This document shows positions 1-9,394 of a DNA stretch of 64,000 bases, piece by piece. The notes beneath the pieces were generated by a model, which was not told the DNA's origin, made no database searches, and saw nothing but the letters and a program-made list of their open reading frames with translations. The position numbers and the translations under genes are program-made. Origin of the DNA: Actinomyces trachealis (GTDB lineage: Bacteria; Actinomycetota; Actinomycetes; Actinomycetales; Actinomycetaceae); assembly GCF_015711475.1 (NCBI RefSeq), contig NZ_CP065027.1:496001-560000 (forward strand), in the 5' to 3' direction. How positions within the stretch are numbered: the stretch's first letter is position 1; every line of letters starts with the position of its first letter.

Positions 1-1
1 G

Positions 2-3000
2 GGCGCTTCAATAGGTGGCGGCGTGCAAGGTCGCATGCTTGACCCGGCACTGCACTTAGACGAATCCGGGCTGCGCTCCGGCGCTATCGTGACGGTCCGT
101 TCCGTAGGGCCTTCCAGGCGTGAAAAGGCGCAGGAGGGGGCAGTGGTCACCGTTTTGAGTGGTCCGCATGCGGGTGAGTCCTATCCGGTGCCAGTTGGTG
201 CCACAGAGATCGGCCGCTCCTCACATTGTGACATCACCTTGGGCAGGGACCCGCTTGTCTCCAAGCACCACCTGCGTCTTACCGTGGGGTCTACGGTGGA
301 GGTCAGTGATTTGGGCTCCGCCAATGGGGTGCTGGTGGGGGAGATGAAAGTCCAACGCCAAAGTATTTCGAGCACCGAGGTGGTCACCATCGGCGGTACC
401 ACCTTGCGGGTCTCCCGGGTGGTGGCGGCCTCGGAGATCCCGGGTAGTGCTGACACCACGGACCTGGGACACAACCGCTCCCCGCGCGTGGTGCCGCGCA
501 CGCCCGCGATCACCATTGAGTTGCCCAATGCGCCACGGCCTAAGGACAAGGCCCGCTTCCCGATCCTGGCCATGATGGCTCCCTTGGTTATGGGCACCGC
601 CATGTACTTGATGAGCCGCAATCCGCTGAGCCTGATCTTTGTGGCCCTGAGTCCGATCATCATGATCGGCAACTGGATTGACCAGCGGATTCGGAATAAA
701 CGGGCCTATAAGCATGAGGTGGAGGTCTTCTCCGAGGCTATCGAGCAGGCCGGTGAGGATTTGGAGGAGGCGCATAAGCGTGAGCGGGCCGCGCGGCTGG
801 CGCAGTACCCATCCACGGAAGAGGTTATGGCTGACGCCTTGCTGATGGGGTCGCTGCTGTGGTCTCGCCGTCCCGAGCACCCTGAGTTTCTGCAGCTGCG
901 GCTGGGCTTGGGTTCGGATGTGCCGCGCACAGAGCTGGATGGCGGCAATGACGCCGATGCGGTGCCGGTGCACAAGGAGATGATCCGGGAGGTACAGGCT
1001 CGCAATGAGTTGATCGCTGAGGTTCCGATTGTCACCAACCTGCGGGAGGACGGTTCTGTGGGCCTGGCGGGACGCCGGGACCTGCTTGACGGCGTCGCTC
1101 AGGCGGTTTTGGCACAACTGGTGTTACTGCACTCCCCGGCAGAGTTGGCCCTGGTGTGCCTCACAGACGCGCGGGGTAGGGGCCGTTGGGGATGGTTGGA
1201 GTGGCTGCCGCACACCGCCTCACCACATTCACCCATCGGCTCCATGCAGCTGGCCTGCGACCCCACTACGGGCACGGCCCTACTGGCCCGCCTGGAGGAG
1301 CTGATCTCTATTCGGGGTGGCTCCGGCACCCCTGGTCTGCGCGGCCCGGCGGATCATGAGGACGACTCCGGTGACGCGCCCACGGTGCCAGCCGTTGTGG
1401 TGCTGGTGGATGGTGCGGGAGTTGACCGGGCCCGTCTGAACCGGGTGGTGGAGCAGGGTCCGGACGTGGGGGTGCACGTTGTCTGGGTTGCGGACCACGT
1501 CAAGGACCTGCCAGCTGCTTGCCGTACTTTTGTGGATGTGCGGGCTGATGGCACCACCGTGGGTTTTGTGCGCCGTTCGCGTTCTAGCACCGACGTCGTG
1601 CCTGAGCATCTGAGTCTGGAGCGTAGCCAAGGTCTGGGGCGGGTGCTGGCGCCGATCGTGGACGCTGGCGTGCCCGTGGACGATGAGTCTGATCTGCCGC
1701 GCGCCATATCCTTCGTGACCTTAACGGGTGAGGAGCTGGCGGACTCGCCAGAGGCTCAGGTGATGCGCTGGAAAGCTAACCATTCGGTGATTGACCGCAG
1801 CGGGACCTTCCCACTTAAGCACCCTGTGTCCTTGTCCGCCCTGGTGGGTCAGGGGGCTGAGGGGCCCATCTCCTTGGATCTGCGGGTGCATGGGCCACAC
1901 GCCTTGGTGGGCGGTACCACGGGTGCTGGTAAGTCGGAGTTCCTGCAGTCCTGGGTGTTGGGCATGGCCCAGGCACTTTCTCCGGACCGGGTGACCTTCC
2001 TGTTCGTGGACTACAAGGGTGGTTCGGCTTTTGCCCGTTGTACGGATTTGCCGCACTCCGTCGGCATCGTGACGGACCTGTCTCCTGCGATGGTGCGGCG
2101 TGCCCTGACCTCCTTGCGGGCGGAGTTGCGTTACCGCGAGCACCTGCTGAACGCTAAGGGCGCCAAGGACCTGGTCACCTTGGAGAAGAGCGGTGACCCG
2201 GAGTGCCCGCCCAGCCTGGTGATCGTGGTGGACGAGTTCGCGGCCTTGGTCTCTGAGGTGCCGGAGTTTGTTGATGGCGTGGTGGACGTGGCTCAGCGGG
2301 GCCGCTCCTTGGGACTCCACCTGATTCTGGCTACACAGCGTCCTGCTGGCGTCATCAAGGACAACCTGCGCGCTAACACGAACTTGCGCGTGGCTTTGCG
2401 CATGGCGGATGAGTCTGACTCCCAGGACGTGTTGGGAGTCAAGAGCGCCGCCCACTTCCCCCCGGAGATTCCGGGCCGGGGCGCTGCTAAGACGGGGCCG
2501 GGCCGCATCAAGCAGTTCCAGTCGGCCTACCCGGGGGCGCGCACCAGCTCGGAGGTGCCGGTGGCGCAGGTTTCTGTGGAGGAGTTGACTTTCGGGGTGC
2601 CACGGCCCTGGCAGGTGCCTCGCCATGAGAATCGTTCGGAGGACATTGCGCAGGACATCGACCGGGTGGTGGACACTCTGGCTAAGGCGGCGGACCTGGC
2701 TGGGTTGCCGATACCTCGCAAGCCTTGGCTGCCGGAGTTGGCCACCAGTTACGATCTGAACCACCTTTCGCAGCGCAGAGACACAGAGCTGCTGCTGGGG
2801 GTGGTGGATGACCCGGACAATCAGGCGCAGCACTCGGAGTACTACCGTCCGGATGTGGACGGCAATATCGTGTTCTATGGGGCTGGCGGCTCGGGGAAAT
2901 CGACGGCGTTGCGCACCCTGGCGGTGGCGGCGGCGAAAACGCCTAAGTCGGGGCCGGTTGAGGTGTACGGTATCGACGCTGCGGGTGGTTCTCTCCAGGT

Positions 3001-4273
3001 GCTGGAGGCTTTGCCGCATGTGGGGGCAATCGTTAACTCGGATGACGCTGAGCGGGTGCAGCGGCTTCTGAGGTATCTCACGGAGATTGTTGACGAGCGC
3101 GCTGACCGTTATTCCGCTGCCCACGCGGGAACTATCACCGACTACCGTAAGATTAGCGGCAATCTGGCTGAGCCGCGCATCCTGCTGCTGGTGGACGGCA
3201 TTGGGGCGTGGCGTGGTGAGTTGGAGAAGACCGTTGACGGTATGGCGGTCCTGGACGTCTTTGGGCGGCTGCTGGTGGATGGGCGCGCGGTGGGCGTGCA
3301 TGTTGCGGGCACAGCGGAGCGGCCACAGGCGGTGACCTCGGCTATGGCCAGTGCCTTCCTCCGCAAGGTGGTGTTGCGTCAGAGTGACGAAGACGGGTAC
3401 ATGTACTTCAGCTTGCCTAAAGATGTGCTCTCGCCCAATAGCCCTCCGGGACGCGCCATGCAGGTGGACAACCCTCAGGAGATGCAGCTGGCGATCCTGG
3501 GCCAGTCCACGGATGTGCTGGCGCAAGCCCGCGAGTTGGAAGCTTTCGGCAGATATCTGGAGTCGCGTGGGCGGCAGCGTCCTCCGGGCGTTAAGCGCCT
3601 GCCTGCTGATCTCACTGCCAAGGATCTGCCTTTGGTTGTGGCGGGTAGTCCGGTGATTGGTATGTCCTCAGATACTTTGGCTCCGCATCCCTTCGAGGCA
3701 GTGGGTGTGATGTTGGTGACGGGGCCGCCGCAATCGGGCACCACTAATGCGGTGCGTTGGATGGCCACGGCTGTCAAAGGGTGGGATGCCGACGCCGTAC
3801 GTGTGCACATCGCTTCGCGGCGTTCGCCACTGGCAGGGCTGGAGGATCTTTGGGATTTGTCCGTTTCTGGTGAGGAGCGGATCAAGGAGGTGTTGGAGCG
3901 GATTGTTTCGACGCTTGAGCAGGAGGCGCGTCCGGGGCATCCGACGGTGGCATTGTTCATTGAGGGATATCCCGAATTTTTGCAGGGGCCTTTGGAAGCA
4001 AAGCTCATCGACGCCGTCAAGAAGGCCAAGCGCAACGGGCACCTGGTGGTGGCTGAGGGGGAGACTTCTGGTTGGAACTCCTCTTGGCCGCTGCTGCAGG
4101 AGATTCGCAACGCACGCACGGGTTTGCTGTTGCAGCCGGACTCCGCTGACGGTGACATGATCCTGCGGACTTCCATCCCCAAGGTGCGGCGGGGAGAGAT
4201 GCCGATCGGTCGGGGCTACTGGGTGCAGGCCTCTAAAGCTACCAAGGTGCAAGTCCCGCTGATGGAGGCTTAG
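2..4273 (+). CDS. eccC: Type VII secretion FtsK/SpoIIIE ATPase, EccC/EssC type, with FHA domain (5'-partial)
   Basis: This is the membrane-bound motor ATPase of a type VII secretion system, which drives export of WXG100-type substrates. The frame is open to the left edge; the first GTG is at 23, but the residues around it look like the end of a ubiquitin-like domain, so the true start probably lies outside the window. Numbering from the GTG at 23: an FHA domain (GRSSHCD, SKHH, SANG) spans about residues 50-125, two membrane helices lie at about 180-220, and the first FtsK domain has Walker A GGTTGAGKS near 630 and Walker B LVIVVDEFAAL near 735. The second domain has GAGGSGKST near 950 and LLLVDG near 1055. 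The third has GPPQSGTT near 1232, where the P-loop Lys is missing. Three FtsK modules are usual for the family; the FHA domain resembles firmicute EssC. WXG100-like genes follow downstream. Confidence 0.9.
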   Translation, partial: GASIGGGVQGRMLDPALHLDESGLRSGAIVTVRSVGPSRREKAQEGAVVTVLSGPHAGESYPVPVGATEIGRSSHCDITLGRDPLVSKHHLRLTVGSTVEVSDLGSANGVLVGEMKVQRQSISSTEVVTIGGTTLRVSRVVAASEIPGSADTTDLGHNRSPRVVPRTPAITIELPNAPRPKDKARFPILAMMAPLVMGTAMYLMSRNPLSLIFVALSPIIMIGNWIDQRIRNKRAYKHEVEVFSEAIEQAGEDLEEAHKRERAARLAQYPSTEEVMADALLMGSLLWSRRPEHPEFLQLRLGLGSDVPRTELDGGNDADAVPVHKEMIREVQARNELIAEVPIVTNLREDGSVGLAGRRDLLDGVAQAVLAQLVLLHSPAELALVCLTDARGRGRWGWLEWLPHTASPHSPIGSMQLACDPTTGTALLARLEELISIRGGSGTPGLRGPADHEDDSGDAPTVPAVVVLVDGAGVDRARLNRVVEQGPDVGVHVVWVADHVKDLPAACRTFVDVRADGTTVGFVRRSRSSTDVVPEHLSLERSQGLGRVLAPIVDAGVPVDDESDLPRAISFVTLTGEELADSPEAQVMRWKANHSVIDRSGTFPLKHPVSLSALVGQGAEGPISLDLRVHGPHALVGGTTGAGKSEFLQSWVLGMAQALSPDRVTFLFVDYKGGSAFARCTDLPHSVGIVTDLSPAMVRRALTSLRAELRYREHLLNAKGAKDLVTLEKSGDPECPPSLVIVVDEFAALVSEVPEFVDGVVDVAQRGRSLGLHLILATQRPAGVIKDNLRANTNLRVALRMADESDSQDVLGVKSAAHFPPEIPGRGAAKTGPGRIKQFQSAYPGARTSSEVPVAQVSVEELTFGVPRPWQVPRHENRSEDIAQDIDRVVDTLAKAADLAGLPIPRKPWLPELATSYDLNHLSQRRDTELLLGVVDDPDNQAQHSEYYRPDVDGNIVFYGAGGSGKSTALRTLAVAAAKTPKSGPVEVYGIDAAGGSLQVLEALPHVGAIVNSDDAERVQRLLRYLTEIVDERADRYSAAHAGTITDYRKISGNLAEPRILLLVDGIGAWRGELEKTVDGMAVLDVFGRLLVDGRAVGVHVAGTAERPQAVTSAMASAFLRKVVLRQSDEDGYMYFSLPKDVLSPNSPPGRAMQVDNPQEMQLAILGQSTDVLAQARELEAFGRYLESRGRQRPPGVKRLPADLTAKDLPLVVAGSPVIGMSSDTLAPHPFEAVGVMLVTGPPQSGTTNAVRWMATAVKGWDADAVRVHIASRRSPLAGLEDLWDLSVSGEERIKEVLERIVSTLEQEARPGHPTVALFIEGYPEFLQGPLEAKLIDAVKKAKRNGHLVVAEGETSGWNSSWPLLQEIRNARTGLLLQPDSADGDMILRTSIPKVRRGEMPIGRGYWVQASKATKVQVPLMEA

Positions 4274-4424
4274 GCGCGGGAGCTGGCCGATGGGGGACGA
4301 TCCCCATAGTGCGGTGAGGATTTCACAATTACGATCCCCTCAGATGCTGTAGCTCTGGCTTCGGTCCCAGCTCCCCATGTCCCGGCGGCCTGCCGCCTTA
4401 GTGCTAGTCCTAGGAGGAAAGAGC

Positions 4425-6302
4425 ATGGCTGGTCCTGATTTGAAGGTAACGGATGCTGACTTTGATAACGCGATCGAAGGTCTAGCGCATACAAAAAATG
4501 GCTTTGAGAGCATGAAGTCGGTGGGTGATGAACTGGCTAGCGCGGTTGGGCACCGAGGCCTAGCTACTGCGTGCACAGACTTCATTTCACAGTGGTCCGT
4601 GAACCGTGACCGGATCCAGCGGGCGATCAATGAGCACCTGGAGTTGCTCCGCAAGACGAAGCAGGCTTTTGATCAGGCTGAGCAGAACGCCACGCAGGGA
4701 CCATCGGGAGGCGGATCCAGCCAATCAGCGCCAAATGGTGGCGGTAAGACGAGCCCGGGGGATAACGGTCAGACAAGCTCGGGGAATGGTGGCGGCCAGC
4801 CCGCTCCATTCGGTGGCGGCAGTGGGGGCAGTGGTGTTTCGACCGTCTCCGGGGGTGGTGGCGGCGCCAGCCTGGGGGGCACGGACATTGAACCTAACAA
4901 GGGCGTGAACCAAGTCGGTGGTGCTGGTGGCGGCGCCAGCCTGGGCGGTACCGAGACCGATGAGCACCGGGATGTCAATGAGGTGGACGGTGGTGCTTCC
5001 CCCCAGATCGATAACCACCGCCTGCCTTCGGACCACAAGGACCCGAACCGTATCGATGACACTCCCGCCAACGCTGCGATCAAGCGGGAACTGGAAGCGA
5101 AGGGCTTGCCGGTTTTTGTTGTCGATGGCCAGGTGCAGCGGCCGCTGGGCAAGGTCGATGGGATAGGCACCTTGCTTGGGTCTCAGGATGAGCCACCGAC
5201 CATCTCCGCTGTGGTTGACTCCAACGGCAGAGTGGTGGATATCGCTGACCTCAAGCCGGAGTACGACGAGAAGGGCAATCTTGTTGGCCTGAACCAGGTA
5301 CCGGTCAAACCTGTTGACCTGACTGCCACGCAGCCTGGTTACCAGGGTGATGAGGGGAAGGTTCCGGGTGTCGTTGACGGCTCGGCCCCGAAGACGCCGG
5401 TACTGGACAGCCGTACCCAGGAGGCAGTTAACAAGGTCAAAGAACTCTTCGGAGACTTGGTGGAGGTGGCGCTTAGTGGCGGTGCTGCAGGTGGTGATCC
5501 CACGCTGACCGTTGCCGGTGTGTCCGGTATTGGGTTGGCGGCTCTCGCAACTTTGGCGACCTTGAGCCGTTCTGGCGGAGCCGATACTTCGACGATGGCA
5601 AACGTTGCGGAGGGGCATGGTAGTTTGCGTGACTCCTTTAGCGACATTGTGCCGGAGAGCAAAGATAGTTTCGGTCAGCGTCAGGCCACTGACCGAGAGC
5701 AGCTTATAGACACCCTCCTGAAGGACCTGTACCCGGAGTTGGGGCCCAAGGTGCAGGACTCCGGGTCTTCTGGAGCAGACCTCCGTGAGGCCTTGGCAGG
5801 GACGGTCAACGAGGATAGCGGTAGCGGATCGGCCTTGAGTGCTGACACCTCCGCGTTTGAGGAGCTGCCTGATAATGCGGGGGAGAGCCTTAGGGCGTCC
5901 TTGGCGCGTACGGGGCCGAGTCTGAAGGGTGACCTAGGGGACGCACTGCCAGCGGGGACTGGCTCAGAAGACTACGACTCGCTCACGGCATCGACGGGCG
6001 GCGCTTCTTCTGGAACCGCCGGAGATCTGGGCAGTGCATTGCCTGGGGGTGTCTCCCATCAATCCGGAGTTGCGGACTCTGATAGTGCCTCGGGCACCTC
6101 TGCGGAGGCCAGTGTTGCCATGGCAAGAGAAGAGACGTCGAAGGAGCGTCGCAACGCTCACATGATGGGCGGCATGGGCATGGCGGCAGGGATGAGTGCT
6201 GCAGGTGGCCGTGGTGGCCTGACAGGGGCTGAAGAGGCCCGACGAAATGAGGAAGCGCGGCGCCTGCGCGACCGTCTCGCAAGTTCGAAGGAGAACGACT
6301 GA
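4425..6302 (+). CDS. Gly/Ser-rich WXG-like protein, candidate type VII secreted substrate
   Basis: About 625 residues. The start is ATG 4425 because a strong AGGAGG lies at 4412-4417; an in-frame ATG at 4377 has no such site. Residues 1-90 look like a helical WXG100/ESX-type hairpin without a clear WXG turn. A Gly/Ser/Asn-rich linker follows, carrying two imperfect copies of a GGGASLGGT unit (about nt 4855-4990), each followed by a VNxV segment. The middle part has a short hydrophobic stretch (about nt 5510-5570), and the last 150 residues are acidic and Ser/Gly-rich. The C-terminus has a GGMGMAAGM run followed by a charged tail, a pattern known from PPE/ESX-associated proteins of actinobacteria. 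It overlaps the next gene by one base (TGATG). Export is inferred from the context; the biochemical function is unknown. Confidence 0.75.
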   Translation: MAGPDLKVTDADFDNAIEGLAHTKNGFESMKSVGDELASAVGHRGLATACTDFISQWSVNRDRIQRAINEHLELLRKTKQAFDQAEQNATQGPSGGGSSQSAPNGGGKTSPGDNGQTSSGNGGGQPAPFGGGSGGSGVSTVSGGGGGASLGGTDIEPNKGVNQVGGAGGGASLGGTETDEHRDVNEVDGGASPQIDNHRLPSDHKDPNRIDDTPANAAIKRELEAKGLPVFVVDGQVQRPLGKVDGIGTLLGSQDEPPTISAVVDSNGRVVDIADLKPEYDEKGNLVGLNQVPVKPVDLTATQPGYQGDEGKVPGVVDGSAPKTPVLDSRTQEAVNKVKELFGDLVEVALSGGAAGGDPTLTVAGVSGIGLAALATLATLSRSGGADTSTMANVAEGHGSLRDSFSDIVPESKDSFGQRQATDREQLIDTLLKDLYPELGPKVQDSGSSGADLREALAGTVNEDSGSGSALSADTSAFEELPDNAGESLRASLARTGPSLKGDLGDALPAGTGSEDYDSLTASTGGASSGTAGDLGSALPGGVSHQSGVADSDSASGTSAEASVAMAREETSKERRNAHMMGGMGMAAGMSAAGGRGGLTGAEEARRNEEARRLRDRLASSKEND

Positions 6303-7594
6303 TGAGCCGTCCAGCTGACTGGTCCCCGCTCGGTTACGCCAGTGACCCGGTGCCTGGCGATCCCTTAATTGTAGCGGGGGCCGCCCAGACTTTTCAGGGT
6401 ATTGCTGAAGAGATCAGCAAGGCAGAGTCTCACCTGCGCAATATTTCAATTAACGGTCAGGGGGAGGCGATACACAAGATCCGGCAGAAATGTGATGAGC
6501 TGGCAGACAAGATTAAAAAGGCGCATACGATCTGTGACGGTGCCGATGATGCCCTCAACCCCTACGTGGAGGTTCTGGAGAGCGTTCAGGAGACTTCTCT
6601 GAAGGAGCTTGAGAACGCGCGGGTTCACAAGGCTGAGGGTAAGAACGCTTACCAAGACCGCGAGTTAGTGCGGGAACAGTATAACGCTTCCCAAGATCCG
6701 CAACAGCGCAATGAGCTGCGTAATGAGTTCATGCGGCACGACGCGAGACTCAGGCACGAAATGGCCGAGGTAGATGCTGCCAGGCGCAGACTGCAGAATG
6801 CGATAGATGAGCGGAACGTGGCCGCTGAAACGGCGGCGAGAAATCTGCGGGGCCTGGTCAGTGAAAGCGGCCTGAAGGACTCCTGGTGGGACAAGATATG
6901 CGGTATTGCGCGGAAGGTGTCAGAGTGGCTCGAGAAGATCAAGCCTTGGCTGGACAAGATCAGCGCCATCCTCTCTGTAGTGAGTATCGTGGTGGCCTGC
7001 ATTCCAGGGCTGCAAGTGGTTGCCGCGGTATTGAAGATAGTTTCGCTGGCGCTGGCGGCGGCAACGCTGGCCACAGGAGTGATGGTCAACGGCAGGAAAC
7101 TGATAGATGGCGAGATGGGCTGGGGTGAGTTTCTCCTTAATACTGGTATGGATGTGCTGGGTTTGGTGGGTGCCACCAAGGCCGCTAAAGGTGCCATGGG
7201 TGTCCTTAAAGGCTCTAGGACGGGGGTCACTGCTGCTGCGCAGCACGTCAAGGACACTGCTAGCTGGGCGAAGCGTGCCAACGAGCTGAAAGGGGCGAAG
7301 CCGGTCAAGCGCCTCTACGGCAGGGCCAAGGACTTGTGGAATGGGGAGCCCTTGAAGCGACGGGTTCTTGACGCGTATGGTTATCATCTGTGGCGCAACG
7401 GCGCAGACGGGACCGTCGGTAGTGGCATCAAGTATGCGATTCTCAGGGAAGGCACCAAGGACGTATACAAGGGTACCCGTAACCTCATTAAGGATAAGGT
7501 TATAGAGCCGTATACTGGAACAGATAAGCAGAAGGCTCCTTGGGAATACTATTTCCCCGGTAAGATCAAGAAGGCTCTGAAGCCTGTGCCTTGA
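6302..7594 (+). CDS. Putative type VII-secreted protein, LXG/WXG-like coiled coil plus hydrophobic core
   Basis: 430 residues, translationally coupled to the preceding gene with GAAGGAG just upstream. Residues 1-190 are predicted helical and charged, like the export domains of LXG and T7SS-signal proteins (opening WSPLGYASDPVPGDP, then long amphipathic helices). Residues about 218-265 form a strongly hydrophobic segment that could insert in a membrane, followed by a Gly/Ala-rich helical stretch. The last 90 residues are basic and include GYHLWRNGADG; I recognise no known toxin motif there. The layout (export domain, hydrophobic core, variable basic tail) fits a T7SS effector, but this is inference. 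The two small genes immediately downstream would be the candidate partner or immunity proteins. Confidence 0.75.
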   Translation: MSRPADWSPLGYASDPVPGDPLIVAGAAQTFQGIAEEISKAESHLRNISINGQGEAIHKIRQKCDELADKIKKAHTICDGADDALNPYVEVLESVQETSLKELENARVHKAEGKNAYQDRELVREQYNASQDPQQRNELRNEFMRHDARLRHEMAEVDAARRRLQNAIDERNVAAETAARNLRGLVSESGLKDSWWDKICGIARKVSEWLEKIKPWLDKISAILSVVSIVVACIPGLQVVAAVLKIVSLALAAATLATGVMVNGRKLIDGEMGWGEFLLNTGMDVLGLVGATKAAKGAMGVLKGSRTGVTAAAQHVKDTASWAKRANELKGAKPVKRLYGRAKDLWNGEPLKRRVLDAYGYHLWRNGADGTVGSGIKYAILREGTKDVYKGTRNLIKDKVIEPYTGTDKQKAPWEYYFPGKIKKALKPVP

Positions 7595-7623
7595 TGTGTG
7601 GCCATAGAATTAGGAGGTAAACC

Positions 7624-8247
7624 GTGCGGGAGATTGAGTATGCCCTTCCGGGAGGGTGGGCGGAGATTGACTTGGCTGCAGATCTGGCTCCCCAAATCAA
7701 GGCCGTGGTCCAGAGACTCGTGCAAGGAACTGCGGAGACGGAACGTCAGCGTGTGATCATCTCTGCTTCAATGCGTGAGAACCTGGAGGGGCTGCGTGAT
7801 CAGGGGGCACGACTGTTCCTGATGGAGGCTGAGCCATTCATGGGGGTTCTCACGGGTGTATCGATCACCGTGTTCCCGTTCCCCTCCGACCTGGACGAGG
7901 ACCCCATGGACACCTTGGTCTCTGTTGCGTCCCAGACGCCAGGTGCGTCGGTGTTTGAGGCTGGTGATTTGGTGGTTTTGCGTACGGTTGAAACCGATGA
8001 CCGGACAGAGGCTGTGCGTGAGCAACTCGGACTGGTGGAGGCAGACAATCTGCCAACCGTGGATCCCGGTGACGTCGAGGCGATACGGACATCTGCCACT
8101 TACTACGTCGGTCACCCGGGTGCACGTGATGACTGGATGGTTATGGTTGCCCAGATGAGTACCCGCGGCGATAAGGCTGGCAAGGATCTTGCTGAGAAGC
8201 TTTTGGGGCTCTGTGACGCCACTGTCGGGTCGGTCAGGTTCGCATGA
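7624..8247 (+). CDS. Hypothetical protein in T7SS locus
   Basis: 207 residues, GTG start with AGGAGG about 6 bases upstream. It has no signal peptide and no membrane helix. It looks like a mixed alpha/beta cytoplasmic protein, with a helix-rich first third and alternating hydrophobic strands such as VSITVFPF and DLVVLRTVE in the middle. I do not recognise the family. The stop overlaps the next start by 4 bases (ATGA), so the two are probably co-translated. The position after a candidate effector suggests a chaperone, EspG-like adaptor or immunity role, but no motif confirms any of these. Confidence 0.75.
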   Translation: MREIEYALPGGWAEIDLAADLAPQIKAVVQRLVQGTAETERQRVIISASMRENLEGLRDQGARLFLMEAEPFMGVLTGVSITVFPFPSDLDEDPMDTLVSVASQTPGASVFEAGDLVVLRTVETDDRTEAVREQLGLVEADNLPTVDPGDVEAIRTSATYYVGHPGARDDWMVMVAQMSTRGDKAGKDLAEKLLGLCDATVGSVRFA

Positions 8248-8810
8248 GCAGCTACGTTGCTGATACCGATCAGAGCTGGATCGTCTTGCCAGATGCGCCG
8301 CTGCAGGAGGCGGAGCGTACCGCTTGGTTGAAGGAGGTTGAGCAGGAGCTTCCCTACCCGGACCCTGACGTTGCCTCCACGTATATGAGCTTCCTACGTG
8401 AGGTTGTGAGTGCGAGGCAGGACGAGGACGTCACTAAGCGCCTGTTCTTTCTCCCCAGTAGCCAGATGGCGCCTGTGATGCTGGAGCTATTCGAGTATGC
8501 GCAAGACAAGGACCTTGATGAGGCTACCGCCCTGGCAGGCCTGATTACCGTGGACAAGAACGAGCGCGGGCCGCATGTCTCCGAGGCTGTGGAATTGGTT
8601 GACGGTAGGGTTGTCTACCGGTCAGTCGCTGCGATACCGATCCCAGACACTGAAGACGAGGCTGACGTAGCCGTATGTGCCTTCCACGCCGTCCGTGTCG
8701 GAGATGTGGACGTCGTGACCCGTACCTGGGTGGGCGAGTCGGTCACTCTTCTGGCGGAGGTGATCGTAGCTGTTGAGGCCCTGCTAGGGAGTCTCAGAGT
8801 AGTCCCCTGA
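8244..8810 (+). CDS. Hypothetical protein in T7SS locus
   Basis: 188 residues, acidic and soluble, with no signal peptide or membrane segment. It starts inside the stop of the preceding gene (ATGA overlap). The N-terminal half is helical (DAPLQEAERTAWLKEVEQ) and contains the strand-like RLFFLPSS; the C-terminal half has several valine-rich strands and ends in a helix AEVIVAVEALLG. The family is not recognised. It and the preceding gene form a tight pair of similar size and composition, as adaptor or immunity pairs often do. Confidence 0.72.
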   Translation: MSSYVADTDQSWIVLPDAPLQEAERTAWLKEVEQELPYPDPDVASTYMSFLREVVSARQDEDVTKRLFFLPSSQMAPVMLELFEYAQDKDLDEATALAGLITVDKNERGPHVSEAVELVDGRVVYRSVAAIPIPDTEDEADVAVCAFHAVRVGDVDVVTRTWVGESVTLLAEVIVAVEALLGSLRVVP

Positions 8811-8963
8811 GGCCGCCTGGCCACATCATCTTCTGTCTAACCCTGGTGGTAATTGATCCCCATTGTCGGAGGCTGGCGCTACCGGCAGACTCAGAGCTAA
8901 CAACACAACGCCCCTACTGGAGCAGGCGCTTCGTCTGTTCCGCCAACCCGAAAGGATGCCAAG

Positions 8964-9254
8964 ATGGCCAACATTAATGTGACCTATGACGAGATGGACC
9001 AGCAGGCCACCCGCCTGGAGCAGTCTCGCGACTCCATCACCAATGAGCTGCACCAGTCCCAGAGCCAGGTCCAGAACCTTGTTTCCTCTGGCTTCGTGAC
9101 TGACTCCGCTTCCGGCGCGTTCGAGGCTACGGTGAACGATTTCATCCAGAGCGCGAACCGCACCATCGAGACCCTGGGAACCTTGGCTGGCAACCTGCGC
9201 AACATGGCTAACGCTTACCGCGAGACCGACCAGCAGATTGCTTCCCAGATGTGA
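8964..9254 (+). CDS. WXG100-family type VII secretion protein
   Basis: 96 residues, the usual WXG100 length: two helices joined by a turn, exported as a dimer by EccC-type ATPases. GAAAGGA lies 8 bases before the ATG. The turn reads SGFVTDSASGAF, so the Trp-x-Gly is replaced by a Phe-containing version often seen in actinobacterial members. The helix after the turn ends NAYRETDQQIASQM, giving a YxxxD-like export signal (Y-R-E-T-D). It sits alone between an intergenic gap and a strong terminator, so it is probably a separate, abundant transcript. Confidence 0.9.
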   Translation: MANINVTYDEMDQQATRLEQSRDSITNELHQSQSQVQNLVSSGFVTDSASGAFEATVNDFIQSANRTIETLGTLAGNLRNMANAYRETDQQIASQM

Positions 9255-9273
9255 GTCTGCTGCGCCAGCAGTT

Positions 9274-9308
9274 GTGGCGGCCGCCCAATCTTGAGGGGCG
9301 GCCGCCAC
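9274..9308 (+). terminator. Intrinsic terminator after WXG100 gene
   Basis: A perfect 13-bp GC-rich stem (9274-9286 pairing with 9296-9308) around a 9-base loop, starting about 20 bases after the stop codon. The tail is only weakly T-rich. Confidence 0.65.
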
Positions 9309-9394
9309 TGTGCGCTTGGACCAGCTAAGCTGAGCCTAGTCACCGGGCGGTCGGCACCCTGAACCAACGACCATCGACCAACGATCGAGTGAAG

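Noticed and set aside
1721..3526. 601-codon open frame on the reverse strand within the EccC gene
   Set aside because: It lies wholly opposite a gene with clear ATPase motifs, shows Arg/His/Gln-rich low-complexity translation, and has no ribosome binding site; it is a product of third-position GC bias.
8964..9254. Loss of Trp in the WXG turn as evidence that the gene is broken
   Set aside because: The F-V-T-D-x-A-S form of the turn is common in actinobacterial WXG100 proteins, and the length and export signal are normal.
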